A stretch of DNA of 62,592 bases from DATGZX01 sp035296965. Lineage in GTDB: Bacteria > Planctomycetota > Planctomycetia > Gemmatales > Gemmataceae. Positions 1 to 8,458 of this stretch are shown here, piece by piece (position 1 is the first letter of the stretch; every line of letters begins with the position of its first letter). The stretch is taken from positions 1-62,592 of the forward strand of contig DATGZX010000251.1 of assembly GCA_035296965.1 (NCBI GenBank). Direction: 5' to 3'. Position numbers and translations under genes: made by a program. The notes below the pieces were generated by a model. It was given only the letters and a program-made list of their open reading frames with translations. It was not told where the DNA came from and did not search any database.

Positions 1-807
1 CGCATGAATATCGAATGCCTTCTTCGCTGCCGGCGACGTCATCAGGTCGAACGCTTTCTGCTGGAAGACCTCGACCGCCTGGGCGTCTCTGTTGGAGCGC
101 GCCTCCGCAGTCCCCTGAAAGCGATCGACCTGAGACAGGAGATGCTGTCGCGCCTCCAGCCTGTCCGCTGCCAGAGAAAGCGGCGGCACGATGTCCGGAA
201 CCGAGAAATTGGGCGCGTTGGGATCTGCCTCGATCACGAAAGGCGCGGCGGAGGCACCCAGGTATGCGGAACCGGCGCTTGGGTGCATTTTCGGGAGACA
301 GACGTAGGGCGGGATCGAGCCGCGCGGCCCAAGCTTGCGCGCAATCACTGAACCATACGATGGCTTTTGGTTATTGGGCCTCAAGCTTGGATTGAAGCCC
401 GCCGTTGCGGGATAGGCCGTGAAAATGTAGTGATCCGCCGGACCATGGTCCGAACTCGTGTGCCGGAAAGAGCGAATCAGTGAGAACTTGTCCATTTGCC
501 GGGCGGCACGAGGCAGATGTTCGCTGATCTGGATGCCGGGAACATTGGTCGCGACCGGCTTGAATTCACCTCGAAATTCAGCGGGTGCATCGGGCTTGAG
601 ATCCCAGGTGTCAATGGTGCTGCAGCCTCCGTGGAGGAAGACAAAGATGAGGGAAACATCCTTCGTCGAGCGACTCGTTTGAGCGGCTCGAGCTTGCCGT
701 GCAAGCATGTCGGGCAGGGTGAGACCGAAACCGAACAAGCTCGCGGCGCCGACGCGCAAAAAATCACGCCGCTCGATGCCATCGCAGTAACTGCTCTTCC
801 GCCCCAT
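1..807 (-). CDS. DUF1501 family secreted protein (3' end off window)
   Basis: The first 269 codons are visible; the C-terminus lies beyond the left edge. The N-terminus has an ERRDFLRVGAASLFG stretch that resembles a twin-arginine signal. It is followed by the family's FVFLHGGCSTIDTWDLKPDAP region, and then by PGIQISEHLPRAARQMDKF. These are hallmarks of DUF1501 (sulfatase/alkaline-phosphatase-like fold), abundant in planctomycetes and of unproven function. The ATG at 807 is preceded by caggag at good spacing. The gene begins 31 bases after the stop of the DUF1549/DUF1553 gene at 839-3271, so the two are almost certainly cotranscribed, as is usual for this pair. Probable location is the periplasm. 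Confidence 0.9.
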   Translation of the reverse strand, partial: MGRKSSYCDGIERRDFLRVGAASLFGFGLTLPDMLARQARAAQTSRSTKDVSLIFVFLHGGCSTIDTWDLKPDAPAEFRGEFKPVATNVPGIQISEHLPRAARQMDKFSLIRSFRHTSSDHGPADHYIFTAYPATAGFNPSLRPNNQKPSYGSVIARKLGPRGSIPPYVCLPKMHPSAGSAYLGASAAPFVIEADPNAPNFSVPDIVPPLSLAADRLEARQHLLSQVDRFQGTAEARSNRDAQAVEVFQQKAFDLMTSPAAKKAFDIHA

Positions 808-838
808 GACATTGCTCCTGCAATCGTGCGCTCGGCGT

Positions 839-3271
839 TCAGTGATTGAAAACAAACTCCAAGGAATTCATCACGCTCCAGGCCAGGTCTTCCGCCGCTT
901 GCCGGCGCTCGCTTGGGTTGCGGGCGAAATAATCGAGTGCCACTCGTTTTTCTTTCTCGGTCGGATAGCGGCTGTAGAACGTGAGGTAGAACTCATCGAC
1001 AATTGTGGCGTTCTCTTTTCGGAGCCGCACAGTGCGTGCGACGAAGCCTGCCTCATGGGCAAGTTTGGCATGGATGTCCGGCGCGTTCAGCAAGTGGAGG
1101 ACCTGCGAGACGCTTGGCTCATGATTGCGCTCACACTCGCAGACGCTGATGCGCTCCGGCCGGCCGAACAATTTCAGAAAGTAATGCGGCACATGACTAT
1201 CCCAGAGCTGAACAGCACGGTAGCCGGCCGGCACGCCGGGGAATTTCTCGCCGACGCCGGTCGTTTGGCAGACCATGTCGAGCAGCACTTCTGCGTCGAG
1301 CCGTTTGAAGAGTGCGCGCGAGTAGTTTTGTTCATCCCGTTCGTTCGTCGCATTCGGACGCGAGGAAAGTTGGTAGACCAGCGAGCTGGTGATGAGGCGG
1401 ACCAGGCTGCGAAAATCGTAATGATGCTCGACAAGATGACTGGCCAAGGCATCCAGAAGCTCTGGGTTTGTCGCCGGGTTGGTCGCGCGCACGTCATCGA
1501 CCGGCTCGACGAGCCCGCGGCCCAGGAAGTGGGCCCAGGTGCGGTTGGCGAGGTTTCGTGCGAACCAGGGATTATCCGGTGCAGTTAGCCACTGGGCCAG
1601 AGCGGCGCGGCAATCGCCGTTAGGAGCAGCCCGTGGCGCTATCATTCCCAGCGGGTGCGCTGTCACCGTCTCGCCCGTGCGCGGATTCTTTGCCTGGGCG
1701 GCCCCGCTTGCCATCAGCGCTTCGCCTTGTGCCTGGCCGCGCAGGCCGACCGGCGTAAAGAACGCCTGCATGCCGTAGTAATCCGTTTGGCTCCAGCAGT
1801 CGAAGGGGTGATGGTGGCACTCGGCACAGGCCAACCGGACGCCCATGAATACCTGGGCCACCGTGCTGGCCTCATCCCCGGGCCGGCCAACCACCTTGTA
1901 GAAGTTTGCCGGGCCGACCTCGTCGAGAGGACCGTCGGCCGCAACCAGCTCCCGCACAAATTGATCGAGCGGCTTGTTGCCGGCCAAGCTCTTGCGGATC
2001 CAACTGTAGTAGTTGTAAGCGCGCTTGCGGCCCAGGGCCTGCCGGTCAACGCGCAGCAGATCGGCCCATTTGAGCGCCCAGTAATCGGCGAACTCGGGAC
2101 GCTCCATCAAATCGTTCACAAGGCGAAAGCGACGGTCCGGCGACGGATCGTGCAGGAACTGCTTCGCCTCGTCAGCCGTCGGCAGCGTGCCGATGACGTC
2201 GAGGTAGACGCGGCGCAAGAATGCCGCGTCGTCAACGGGTTCTGAGGGCAGCAAGTTCAGCTTGCGCAGTTTGCCAAACACCAAACTATCGATGACGTTG
2301 TTCGGCGTTGGCTGTGGGTAGCTTTCCATATGACCCGGGCGTGGGATCAACGCCCGGAATACATCGACGGCATTCATGAACCCGGCCATGATGGCGACGT
2401 CGCCGGGGGCCTCGCCCGCTGTGACCAGTCCAGTGCCGGTGACCGAGGCGAGCGCTTCGTTGTTCGATTGGAAGCGGGCGTGCCAGGTGACGTCGGCCTC
2501 CCGGCCGTCGGAATAGCGCGCAATGACGCGCAATTGTTGCTGCGCTCGCATCGGCAGGAGCCGCTCTGAAGGTTCGACCCGGATGCTGACGACCTTCGGG
2601 TCTGATGCGTCCCCAAACGGGGTTCCCGCTGCGATCCAGCCGCGGAGCGTCTCGTACTCGCTGGAATCGGCCTTGAGCCGAAGTCCGCCGCCGTGCGGTA
2701 CAGCCCCGCTTGCCTTCAGCAACACCAGGCTATGCTCCGGCGCCGCCGGGAAGATGCGCCTTCCCCGAGCTTCCATCGTCAACGCGGCGAAATCGGCTGG
2801 CGGATCAAAACCGAAGACCGAGAGCTTGAACCCGTTCTGTCCCTCGGCCTTACCATGGCAGCCGGAAGAATTGCAACCGAACTTGCTCAGAAGCGGCACG
2901 ATGTCGTTCTCGAAGTTGTAGCGCCGCGGCTCGGAGGCACCCGTGACGTGCACAGGAACGGTTAGCGTGCGCCCGTCGGCCTCGACGATCACTTGTGTCG
3001 TGCCGTCCGCAACGGTGTGAACGATTCCATGTGCGGTGACGGTCGCGATGCTCGGATTCAGGGATCGATACCGTGCGCGGCGCGTGCAATCGATAGGCTG
3101 GCCTTCTGAGCTCGTAGCCTGCACCAAGAGAGAATATGCAGCACCTGGACCGTGAAGCTGGATGATTGCCGGGTCGGCGCGAACGCCCAACGCAGCACTC
3201 TCTGCCCTGCTCCTGGGGCAAGGGATGCTTGCGAGGATTAGCAACGCCGACAGGTATTTTCCAAGCTTCAT
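839..3271 (-). CDS. DUF1549/DUF1553 cytochrome-like secreted protein with Ig-like domains
   Basis: About 810 residues with an N-terminal signal peptide (LSALLILASIP). A bacterial Ig-like (BIG2) domain spans about 30-110. A haem-like CNSSGCH motif at 133-139 begins the planctomycete cytochrome-like segment. A second Ig-like domain lies around 225-310. DUF1549 follows, with RRVYLDVIGTLPTADE near 353 and CAECHHHP at 482-489, and DUF1553 forms the C-terminal third (LTAPDNPWFARNLANR onward). Known for the family: it pairs with DUF1501 and is thought to act in planctomycete periplasmic metabolism, but no reaction is established. The first cysteine pair is CxxxxCH rather than CxxCH, so haem attachment there is uncertain. 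An in-frame GTG at 3280 is an alternative start; neither start has a strong Shine-Dalgarno. Confidence 0.9.
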   Translation of the reverse strand: MKLGKYLSALLILASIPCPRSRAESAALGVRADPAIIQLHGPGAAYSLLVQATSSEGQPIDCTRRARYRSLNPSIATVTAHGIVHTVADGTTQVIVEADGRTLTVPVHVTGASEPRRYNFENDIVPLLSKFGCNSSGCHGKAEGQNGFKLSVFGFDPPADFAALTMEARGRRIFPAAPEHSLVLLKASGAVPHGGGLRLKADSSEYETLRGWIAAGTPFGDASDPKVVSIRVEPSERLLPMRAQQQLRVIARYSDGREADVTWHARFQSNNEALASVTGTGLVTAGEAPGDVAIMAGFMNAVDVFRALIPRPGHMESYPQPTPNNVIDSLVFGKLRKLNLLPSEPVDDAAFLRRVYLDVIGTLPTADEAKQFLHDPSPDRRFRLVNDLMERPEFADYWALKWADLLRVDRQALGRKRAYNYYSWIRKSLAGNKPLDQFVRELVAADGPLDEVGPANFYKVVGRPGDEASTVAQVFMGVRLACAECHHHPFDCWSQTDYYGMQAFFTPVGLRGQAQGEALMASGAAQAKNPRTGETVTAHPLGMIAPRAAPNGDCRAALAQWLTAPDNPWFARNLANRTWAHFLGRGLVEPVDDVRATNPATNPELLDALASHLVEHHYDFRSLVRLITSSLVYQLSSRPNATNERDEQNYSRALFKRLDAEVLLDMVCQTTGVGEKFPGVPAGYRAVQLWDSHVPHYFLKLFGRPERISVCECERNHEPSVSQVLHLLNAPDIHAKLAHEAGFVARTVRLRKENATIVDEFYLTFYSRYPTEKEKRVALDYFARNPSERRQAAEDLAWSVMNSLEFVFNH

Positions 3272-3406
3272 GGCAAGCACGAATCGCCAGGCGGCCGGCG
3301 ATCTCTAGGCAGGGGCGTGGCTGGGGACTCGTAGCAGTTACCTCGTGGCAGTGAGCGCGACCAAACTGTGGAACAGGCTGGCCGATGCTAGCTCAAGTCT
3401 ACCACC

Positions 3407-4645
3407 CTAAGACTCGGATACAAGCGCCCTTGCGAGCATTTGCTGTGCAGCCAGCCGGACGATTTCTTCCGGCAGGGGCATCTGACGAAATCGATGGATG
3501 CTTGCCGGCAATTCCTCCAGGAGGGATTCTTCCACATGCAGTTGATCCGACACGGCCAGCAGGAATGGCTCCCTGGCATGTTTGCGCAGGCGCTCGAGAT
3601 GGCGCTCCGCGCTGGAACGGCGCCAGAAGCCCAGCACTTCGAGCAGGATTCCCTGGCCGGTTGCACGCTGCGTCAGGCGAAAGTCGGGTACCCAGAATCC
3701 ATCTCCCAGGGGATAGATGTTCGGGTCTTCGACAATGTCCCAGTCCGCGATCTTCTTGCGAAAGAGATCGACAAACATTGCCAGCTCGGGCGGCACATAG
3801 ACGCCGGTATCGGGATGATGCGAGACCAACCCCTCGGCCGGTGAAAGATTGAAGGTTTTGGGTTTGCGCTGCGGTCCCCAGCGTAGCTCCGCACGCAACT
3901 CGAAATCGCGACACCGTATCACCGCCGGCAAGAAGAGAGCCAACTGCAAGCCATATTTTTGCGTGGCCGAGAAGAGGCTGAGTGGGCCGTCGAGGTGGAG
4001 CAAGTAGCTGTCGGCGTCGCCCTTCTCGATTTCACATACCAGCCGATGAAATTTGACGAGGCGCAGGAGCTGGCGGTAACGCTGCGGTGTTTCGCCGCGG
4101 ATCGTAACGTGCACGCATGTAGAGCGCAGCAAGACCGCCTGGGCCAGGCTGACGTTGTAGCGCTGCAACAAATGCTCGGCAGTGATGTCCTTGAAGCGGA
4201 TCAGGCGCTGCTCGCTTTTCAAGTCGGCGAACATCCCCTGGTCCACGGCCTCCTGAGTCATGCTCAAGGGCGTTGCAACATCGCGCAAGACGGCGTTTCG
4301 ATCGAACGCGGGCGCCGGCATCTCGGTCACCGAGGCACGTTTCCTTGCGGCTGCCAGAAAAACAGCCTCACGCAACTCCTCCGGTGGATGTCCTGAAACG
4401 ACTTCGAACTCGCAGCGATCCTCTAACAACTTGGCCAACCCTTGATGGACGAGCTGCGCAGGGTCGCTGCCAAATGTTTCGCGTAGCTCCTCCTCCAGAG
4501 AACCGCGCGTCACGTCTTGTGCGCTTCGGAAGAGTTCGAGCAGGCGCTCCGCGGCTTCGTGCCAGTTCGGCTCGTTCACGTTCAGGTAGTTTGGAATGAT
4601 TTTGTCTCGGGCGAACCGAACCCGGACCAACCTACCTGTAAGCAT
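3407..4645 (-). CDS. DUF790 / Bax1-like nuclease, partner of XPB helicase
   Basis: 412 residues from MLTGRLVRVRFARDKIIPNYL, the typical DUF790 N-terminus. In archaea this family is Bax1, a structure-specific nuclease that binds the XPB helicase and acts in nucleotide excision repair. Here the ATG at 4645 lies inside the end of the XPB-like gene (14-base overlap), so the two are translationally coupled. The C-terminal half contains FWVPDFRLT and GILLEVLGFWRRSSAERHLERL, a pattern compatible with a PD-(D/E)xK-type nuclease core (D in PDF, E in LLEVLGFW, downstream polar residues). The longer open frame to 4819 overlaps the helicase and has composition unlike protein, so it was rejected. Function in this organism is inferred from family and gene order. 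Confidence 0.82.
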   Translation of the reverse strand: MLTGRLVRVRFARDKIIPNYLNVNEPNWHEAAERLLELFRSAQDVTRGSLEEELRETFGSDPAQLVHQGLAKLLEDRCEFEVVSGHPPEELREAVFLAAARKRASVTEMPAPAFDRNAVLRDVATPLSMTQEAVDQGMFADLKSEQRLIRFKDITAEHLLQRYNVSLAQAVLLRSTCVHVTIRGETPQRYRQLLRLVKFHRLVCEIEKGDADSYLLHLDGPLSLFSATQKYGLQLALFLPAVIRCRDFELRAELRWGPQRKPKTFNLSPAEGLVSHHPDTGVYVPPELAMFVDLFRKKIADWDIVEDPNIYPLGDGFWVPDFRLTQRATGQGILLEVLGFWRRSSAERHLERLRKHAREPFLLAVSDQLHVEESLLEELPASIHRFRQMPLPEEIVRLAAQQMLARALVSES

Positions 4646-6008
4646 GGTGTTGTCTCCGCCGGTCGCTGGTGAATTCTTCTGCCGTTCCCTTGCTGACAAT
4701 CTCATAGAGGAGGGCTTGCTTGTCGCCGTGCTTGCGCAGCAATCGACCGAGACGTTGAACGTGCTCCCGCACGCTGCCCGTACCGGAAAGGATAATGCCG
4801 ACGCTGGCGGCCGGCACATCCACGCCTTCGTTGAGCACCTGGCTGGTCACGATGATGGGATATTCGCCGCTATGAAAACGCAGCAGGATCTGCCGGCGTT
4901 CCTTCGTTTTGGTCTGATGCGTGATGGCCGGGACGAGGAAGCGGCGCGCGATCTGGTAAACCGTGGCGTTGTCGTAGGTGAAGATGAGGGTCCGGTCGGC
5001 GCGGTGTTGCTCCAGGAGCCGTTCCAGCAAGTGCAGCTTGGCCGGGGCGGCCATGGCGAGGCGCCTCTGCTCGCGGTAGGCCTGGAAAGCGGCGCGGCCT
5101 TCCGACGAGCGGCAGGTTTCGCGGAGGAAACGCTGCCAGCCATGCGGCCCTCCCATGCCAATGCCACGCTCTTCCACGAAGCGGCGATAGTGCTCGCGCG
5201 CCCGCTGGTAGGCTTGCTGGTCCTCGGCCGACAATTCGATATATCTCCGTTCGACGCGGTAGTCGGCAAGGAATTCGCCAGCCAGTTGTTTGATCTCGCG
5301 GCGGTAGATGATTGGCCCGACTAACTCGGTCAGGAGCACTTCCTGGCCATCGGCGCGCTCCGGCGTGGCAGTCAGGCCCAGTCGGTAGGGGGCGATACTT
5401 CCTATGGCCGCTGTCAGATAAGTGGGACTGGGGAGGTGGTGGCACTCGTCGAAAACTATGAGGCCGAAGCGATTGCCCCAGCGCTCGACGTGGATGTAGG
5501 CGGAGTCATACGTGGTTACCGTCAGTGGCTGCAGGTCGTAGTATCCTCCACCCAGGAGGCCGATGGGGACATCGAACGCAGTGACGAGTTCGCCGTACCA
5601 TTGATTGAGCAGGTCGATTGTTGGCGTTACGACGAGAGTCGGCCGAGCGGCACGCTCGATGGCCATCAGCGCGACTTGCGTCTTGCCTGTTCCCGTGGGA
5701 AGCACGACGATGCCTTGGCCGCTGGCCTGCCACCAGGCTTCCAGGGCTTCGCTCTGATGGGGGAATGGCTCCCGGCGTGTTCGCATTGGCCAGGGGATCG
5801 GATCGTACTTGCGCGCTTCATCGCGATAAGGGAGGCGCTGCCGCCGTATCAACTCGACAATCGCCCTGTAATGGCATGCCTCGGCGCGAACCGCACCGGA
5901 ACGAGTGTCGACCCGGCAACCTGGGAGCCCGAGTAGCTGTTCCGCAGACGCTCCCGAAACGATGATGGTGCCGCCGTCAAACGCCAAGTGAATGGTACTG
6001 ACTTCCAT
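4632..6008 (-). CDS. XPB-like superfamily 2 DNA helicase
   Basis: 458 residues. Helicase motifs are clear: Walker A PTGTGKT at 104-110, DECHH at 187-191 (DExH box), TATPERADG at 213-221, and motif VI QRLGRLLRK at 418-426. An N-terminal domain of about 80 residues precedes the first RecA-like domain. A helical, charged insert (about 245-335) sits between the two RecA domains, where XPB proteins carry the thumb. The immediately following, overlapping DUF790 gene supports an XPB-Bax1 repair pair rather than a generic restriction helicase. Predicted role: ATP-dependent opening of damaged DNA for the partner nuclease, in the cytoplasm. The ATG at 6008 is the only reasonable start. Confidence 0.85.
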   Translation of the reverse strand: MEVSTIHLAFDGGTIIVSGASAEQLLGLPGCRVDTRSGAVRAEACHYRAIVELIRRQRLPYRDEARKYDPIPWPMRTRREPFPHQSEALEAWWQASGQGIVVLPTGTGKTQVALMAIERAARPTLVVTPTIDLLNQWYGELVTAFDVPIGLLGGGYYDLQPLTVTTYDSAYIHVERWGNRFGLIVFDECHHLPSPTYLTAAIGSIAPYRLGLTATPERADGQEVLLTELVGPIIYRREIKQLAGEFLADYRVERRYIELSAEDQQAYQRAREHYRRFVEERGIGMGGPHGWQRFLRETCRSSEGRAAFQAYREQRRLAMAAPAKLHLLERLLEQHRADRTLIFTYDNATVYQIARRFLVPAITHQTKTKERRQILLRFHSGEYPIIVTSQVLNEGVDVPAASVGIILSGTGSVREHVQRLGRLLRKHGDKQALLYEIVSKGTAEEFTSDRRRQHHAYR

Positions 6009-6121
6009 GGAAAGGCATTATGACGGATCAATGGCCGCCTGCCCATGCCTTATCATGGGACGCAAATCGACAGCTACGAATCCTGAGCGGCGAGAGGAAC
6101 CGCGGACTTGCTGAAGCCGGA

Positions 6122-7399
6122 TTACCCGCGCACGTGAACTATGCCGCTCTTGCGCTGACCCGTGCGGCAGACGTCCATCACCCTGCCGAACTCATCCATT
6201 GCGAGATGAAAGCGCTCCGCGCCCTGAATGCGGTGCAGGGACAGGTGGTAGTCTTTGCTGGTAACTGCCAGGTAGGCCAGCTCCTCGGGGGTGTGCGGCC
6301 TGCGCAGTCGCCCCCAGGACCCGTCCCCGAGGTAAAGCACGCCATTTTCATGCGCAACGCCGTCCAGCAATGGCTTCGTTCGTTTGAAGGTGTGGTCGTG
6401 GTGTTCGAGAACGACGGGCACGCGATACTTTTGGAAAAGCGGCACCCAGTGCTTGCGGTTGCCTTCGCCTGTGCCTTCTTTGCCGTCCGTACCTTCGCTA
6501 TTGCGGAAGGACGGATAGGCCGGCACGTGATTGACGACCATGACATGCGGGTGATCGGCGCGTGCCTTGAGGGTCTTCTCCAACCAGTCTGCCTGATCGC
6601 CGCCAATGGGGGAAGTGTGGCCGGTGTCAAGCAGCACCAAGCTCAGATAATCGCCAAAATCAAGCGTGGCGTAGCCTGTGTCACGGAAGAGGCCGTCGAA
6701 CAGTGCATAGAAAAACGGCGCCTGGGCGCGGGGCTTGCCGTACCCACCGTCCACTTCGTGGTTGCCGATGCACGTGACCATGGGGATCAATCTGCCGTCG
6801 CGTCCGATCATATGCTTGCTGTAGTTACGCAAAAACGCCAGACTCACGTCGACGGAACGACCATTGTCGTAACCCAGATCTCCGCCAATGATCGCAAACA
6901 TCGGATCCTGGCGAGCTGCCTGAATGTTGTTCGCAACCGTGTGGACATTGACCCCGCAATCGCCGCCCGAGATGAAGGGGATTGGATTGGTGGCCTTGAC
7001 GGGCATCGTGCGAAAACGATAGGTGGGCGAATGCTTGCCAATCCGGAAGCGATAGTCGGTCCCGGGCGTCAGGCCAGTCAGTTCCGCACGGAAGACCTTG
7101 AAGTCGGTGGTGGGATACGGCTTGGCGCAGGTCTGCAGCGTCTGCCAGTGATCGTTGCGGAGGGTCGCATAAGAGATCTTGGTATCGCTTGTTTCACCAG
7201 CTGTGCCGACCCATTGCACGGTCATCGTCGTGGTCGGGTCGCGCTGCCAGGTGAGAAACAATGTGCTTGGTTGGAAAGCAGGATCCTCGGGCGTCTTTGC
7301 ACTGTCCTTAGCAGTTGGCTCGTCTGCCCAAAGAAACCCACCCGCGGCCAAGCCGGCAAACGAAGCCCCGAGAAACTCCCTGCGCGACGAAGCAAACAT
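6122..7399 (-). CDS. Secreted purple-acid-phosphatase-like metallophosphoesterase
   Basis: 425 residues. SRREFLGASFAGLAAGGF at the N-terminus is a twin-arginine-type signal. A fibronectin-like domain (about 45-135, ending TPGTDYRFRIG) precedes a calcineurin-like metallophosphoesterase domain. Metal-binding motifs run in order: GGDCG, GGDLGYDNG, GNHE, VNHVPAYPS and EHHDHTFKRT. This matches purple acid phosphatases, which use a two-metal centre to hydrolyse phosphate mono- or diesters. Probable site is the periplasm. The gene stands alone, with about 110 bases to the helicase start on the same strand. The substrate cannot be told from sequence. Confidence 0.87.
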   Translation of the reverse strand: MFASSRREFLGASFAGLAAGGFLWADEPTAKDSAKTPEDPAFQPSTLFLTWQRDPTTTMTVQWVGTAGETSDTKISYATLRNDHWQTLQTCAKPYPTTDFKVFRAELTGLTPGTDYRFRIGKHSPTYRFRTMPVKATNPIPFISGGDCGVNVHTVANNIQAARQDPMFAIIGGDLGYDNGRSVDVSLAFLRNYSKHMIGRDGRLIPMVTCIGNHEVDGGYGKPRAQAPFFYALFDGLFRDTGYATLDFGDYLSLVLLDTGHTSPIGGDQADWLEKTLKARADHPHVMVVNHVPAYPSFRNSEGTDGKEGTGEGNRKHWVPLFQKYRVPVVLEHHDHTFKRTKPLLDGVAHENGVLYLGDGSWGRLRRPHTPEELAYLAVTSKDYHLSLHRIQGAERFHLAMDEFGRVMDVCRTGQRKSGIVHVRG

Positions 7400-7601
7400 A
7401 GGTAAGCCTCCAAACGATTCTTTGTGTAATCCTGCTCATTGTGCGACTGGCCTCTTGGCATGGCAAATGAAATCCACATGAATGTTTGGGGAGGGACCCT
7501 GGCGCTCGCGATTACGCAAAACTTGCATTGCGTGCCGCGGCACATGAGCGTATAGGCCCATTTAGAATCATCCAAATCCAATGCGCTTAGGGGGTGGGGC
7601 C

Positions 7602-7787
7602 ATGAGAAGTCTCTGGGTGGCAGTTTGCGCCGCCGTATTTTGTCTCGGATGCGAGCTTGATGGCGACAAGGGCAGCTGGGAAGAAGCCATGAAGGACGCG
7701 CGCGGCGACAACATGCAGATGAGAAGCAGCTTCGCAGGGCTAGGCGGATTCGACGACCGACCCGTCCAATCAAAACCATCGAACTGA
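7602..7787 (+). CDS. Small putative lipoprotein (61 aa)
   Basis: Starting at the ATG at 7602 (preceded by ggggtgggg), the product begins MRSLWVAVCAAVFCLGCELD, a short lipoprotein signal with lipobox LGC. The mature part is only about 42 charged residues (KGSWEEAMKDARGDNMQM and on). No known domain is recognised. Small lipoproteins of this kind are common in planctomycetes. The upstream in-frame ATG at 7581 would disturb the signal peptide and is less likely. Confidence 0.55.
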   Translation: MRSLWVAVCAAVFCLGCELDGDKGSWEEAMKDARGDNMQMRSSFAGLGGFDDRPVQSKPSN

Positions 7788-7866
7788 GATCTGCATTCCT
7801 GGAGTAGCCGCTCTAGTGGTTCGGCATAGCGATGAACAGCGCCAGGCAGTCAATCCGCAGGATACT

Positions 7867-8052
7867 CTAGCTGGCCAAGTCTCGTAGGAAATGCAACACG
7901 AGGATCAGGCACCAATAGAGGAGAAACGCGCCGCACACAAAAAGGATCAGCGCGAAAGCCAGTACGGCCACTTCCCATTGGCGAGGCGACATCCCGCTTG
8001 GCGGCTCCTGTCGGCCTGCCCATAGCGCTCCAATCACTTCCAGCACTTGCAT
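7867..8052 (-). CDS. Small membrane protein of unknown function (61 aa)
   Basis: A 61-residue frame with a short soluble N-terminus (MQVLEVIGALWAGRQEPPSG) and then a long hydrophobic stretch, VAVLAFALILFVCGAFLLYW, continuing to LVLHFLRDLAS. It would span the membrane once or as a hairpin. No family is recognised. It lies convergent to the small lipoprotein gene at 7602. Support rests on the membrane segment and reasonable composition only. Confidence 0.4.
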   Translation of the reverse strand: MQVLEVIGALWAGRQEPPSGMSPRQWEVAVLAFALILFVCGAFLLYWCLILVLHFLRDLAS

Positions 8053-8458
8053 GCAGCGCTCCTCCCCGGCGTCATCTTAGCTCAGTGCCTGCACATGGCG
8101 CAGCGCCCGAAGCGGAAATGTCCCACTGTTCCGTGGCCATACTACTCCGGCAGGCACGACCCAAAAAAGTGTGACCAGAAAGATTGCGCATCCTGCTGGC
8201 GGAAGCCAGAGATCCTTGAAATTTACTTAGACTCCGAAGTATTTCGTAAATCTTCCAATCCTTCCCACTGAGCCAGTCAGTGAGATCCCGCCTATGGTCG
8301 TATTCGCCCCCCCGCGAACTTGTAATTGGGGAGAATGGAGATGTTAGGGTAGCACTCTTGACAGGGCGGCAACGGGAACGGCTGCTTGGTACTAAATTTG
8401 CACTCAACCGGCGGGGTACCACACTCACATACGCGTGTCACCGAGAGACGCTACGGAG
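8053..8458. other. Intergenic region, about 400 bases, no confident gene
   Basis: The stretch has one plus-strand frame (ATG at 8095 to 8271) reading MAQRPKRKCPTVPWPYYSG and then HDPKKCDQKDCASC. It is cysteine-rich and could be a tiny metal-binding protein, but it has no clear ribosome site and no family match that I can name. The rest shows no readable gene. It should hold the promoter for the sulfotransferase gene that follows. Confidence 0.3.

Noticed and set aside
6020..7405. 461-residue plus-strand open frame
   Set aside because: Antisense to the purple-acid-phosphatase-like gene with a clear signal peptide and metal motifs.
8047..8271. Cysteine-rich frame (HDPKKCDQKDCASC) that might be a Tsr3/RLI-like metal-binding fragment
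   Set aside because: The DPKKC resemblance is short, the downstream family motifs are missing, and there is no ribosome site; left as intergenic.
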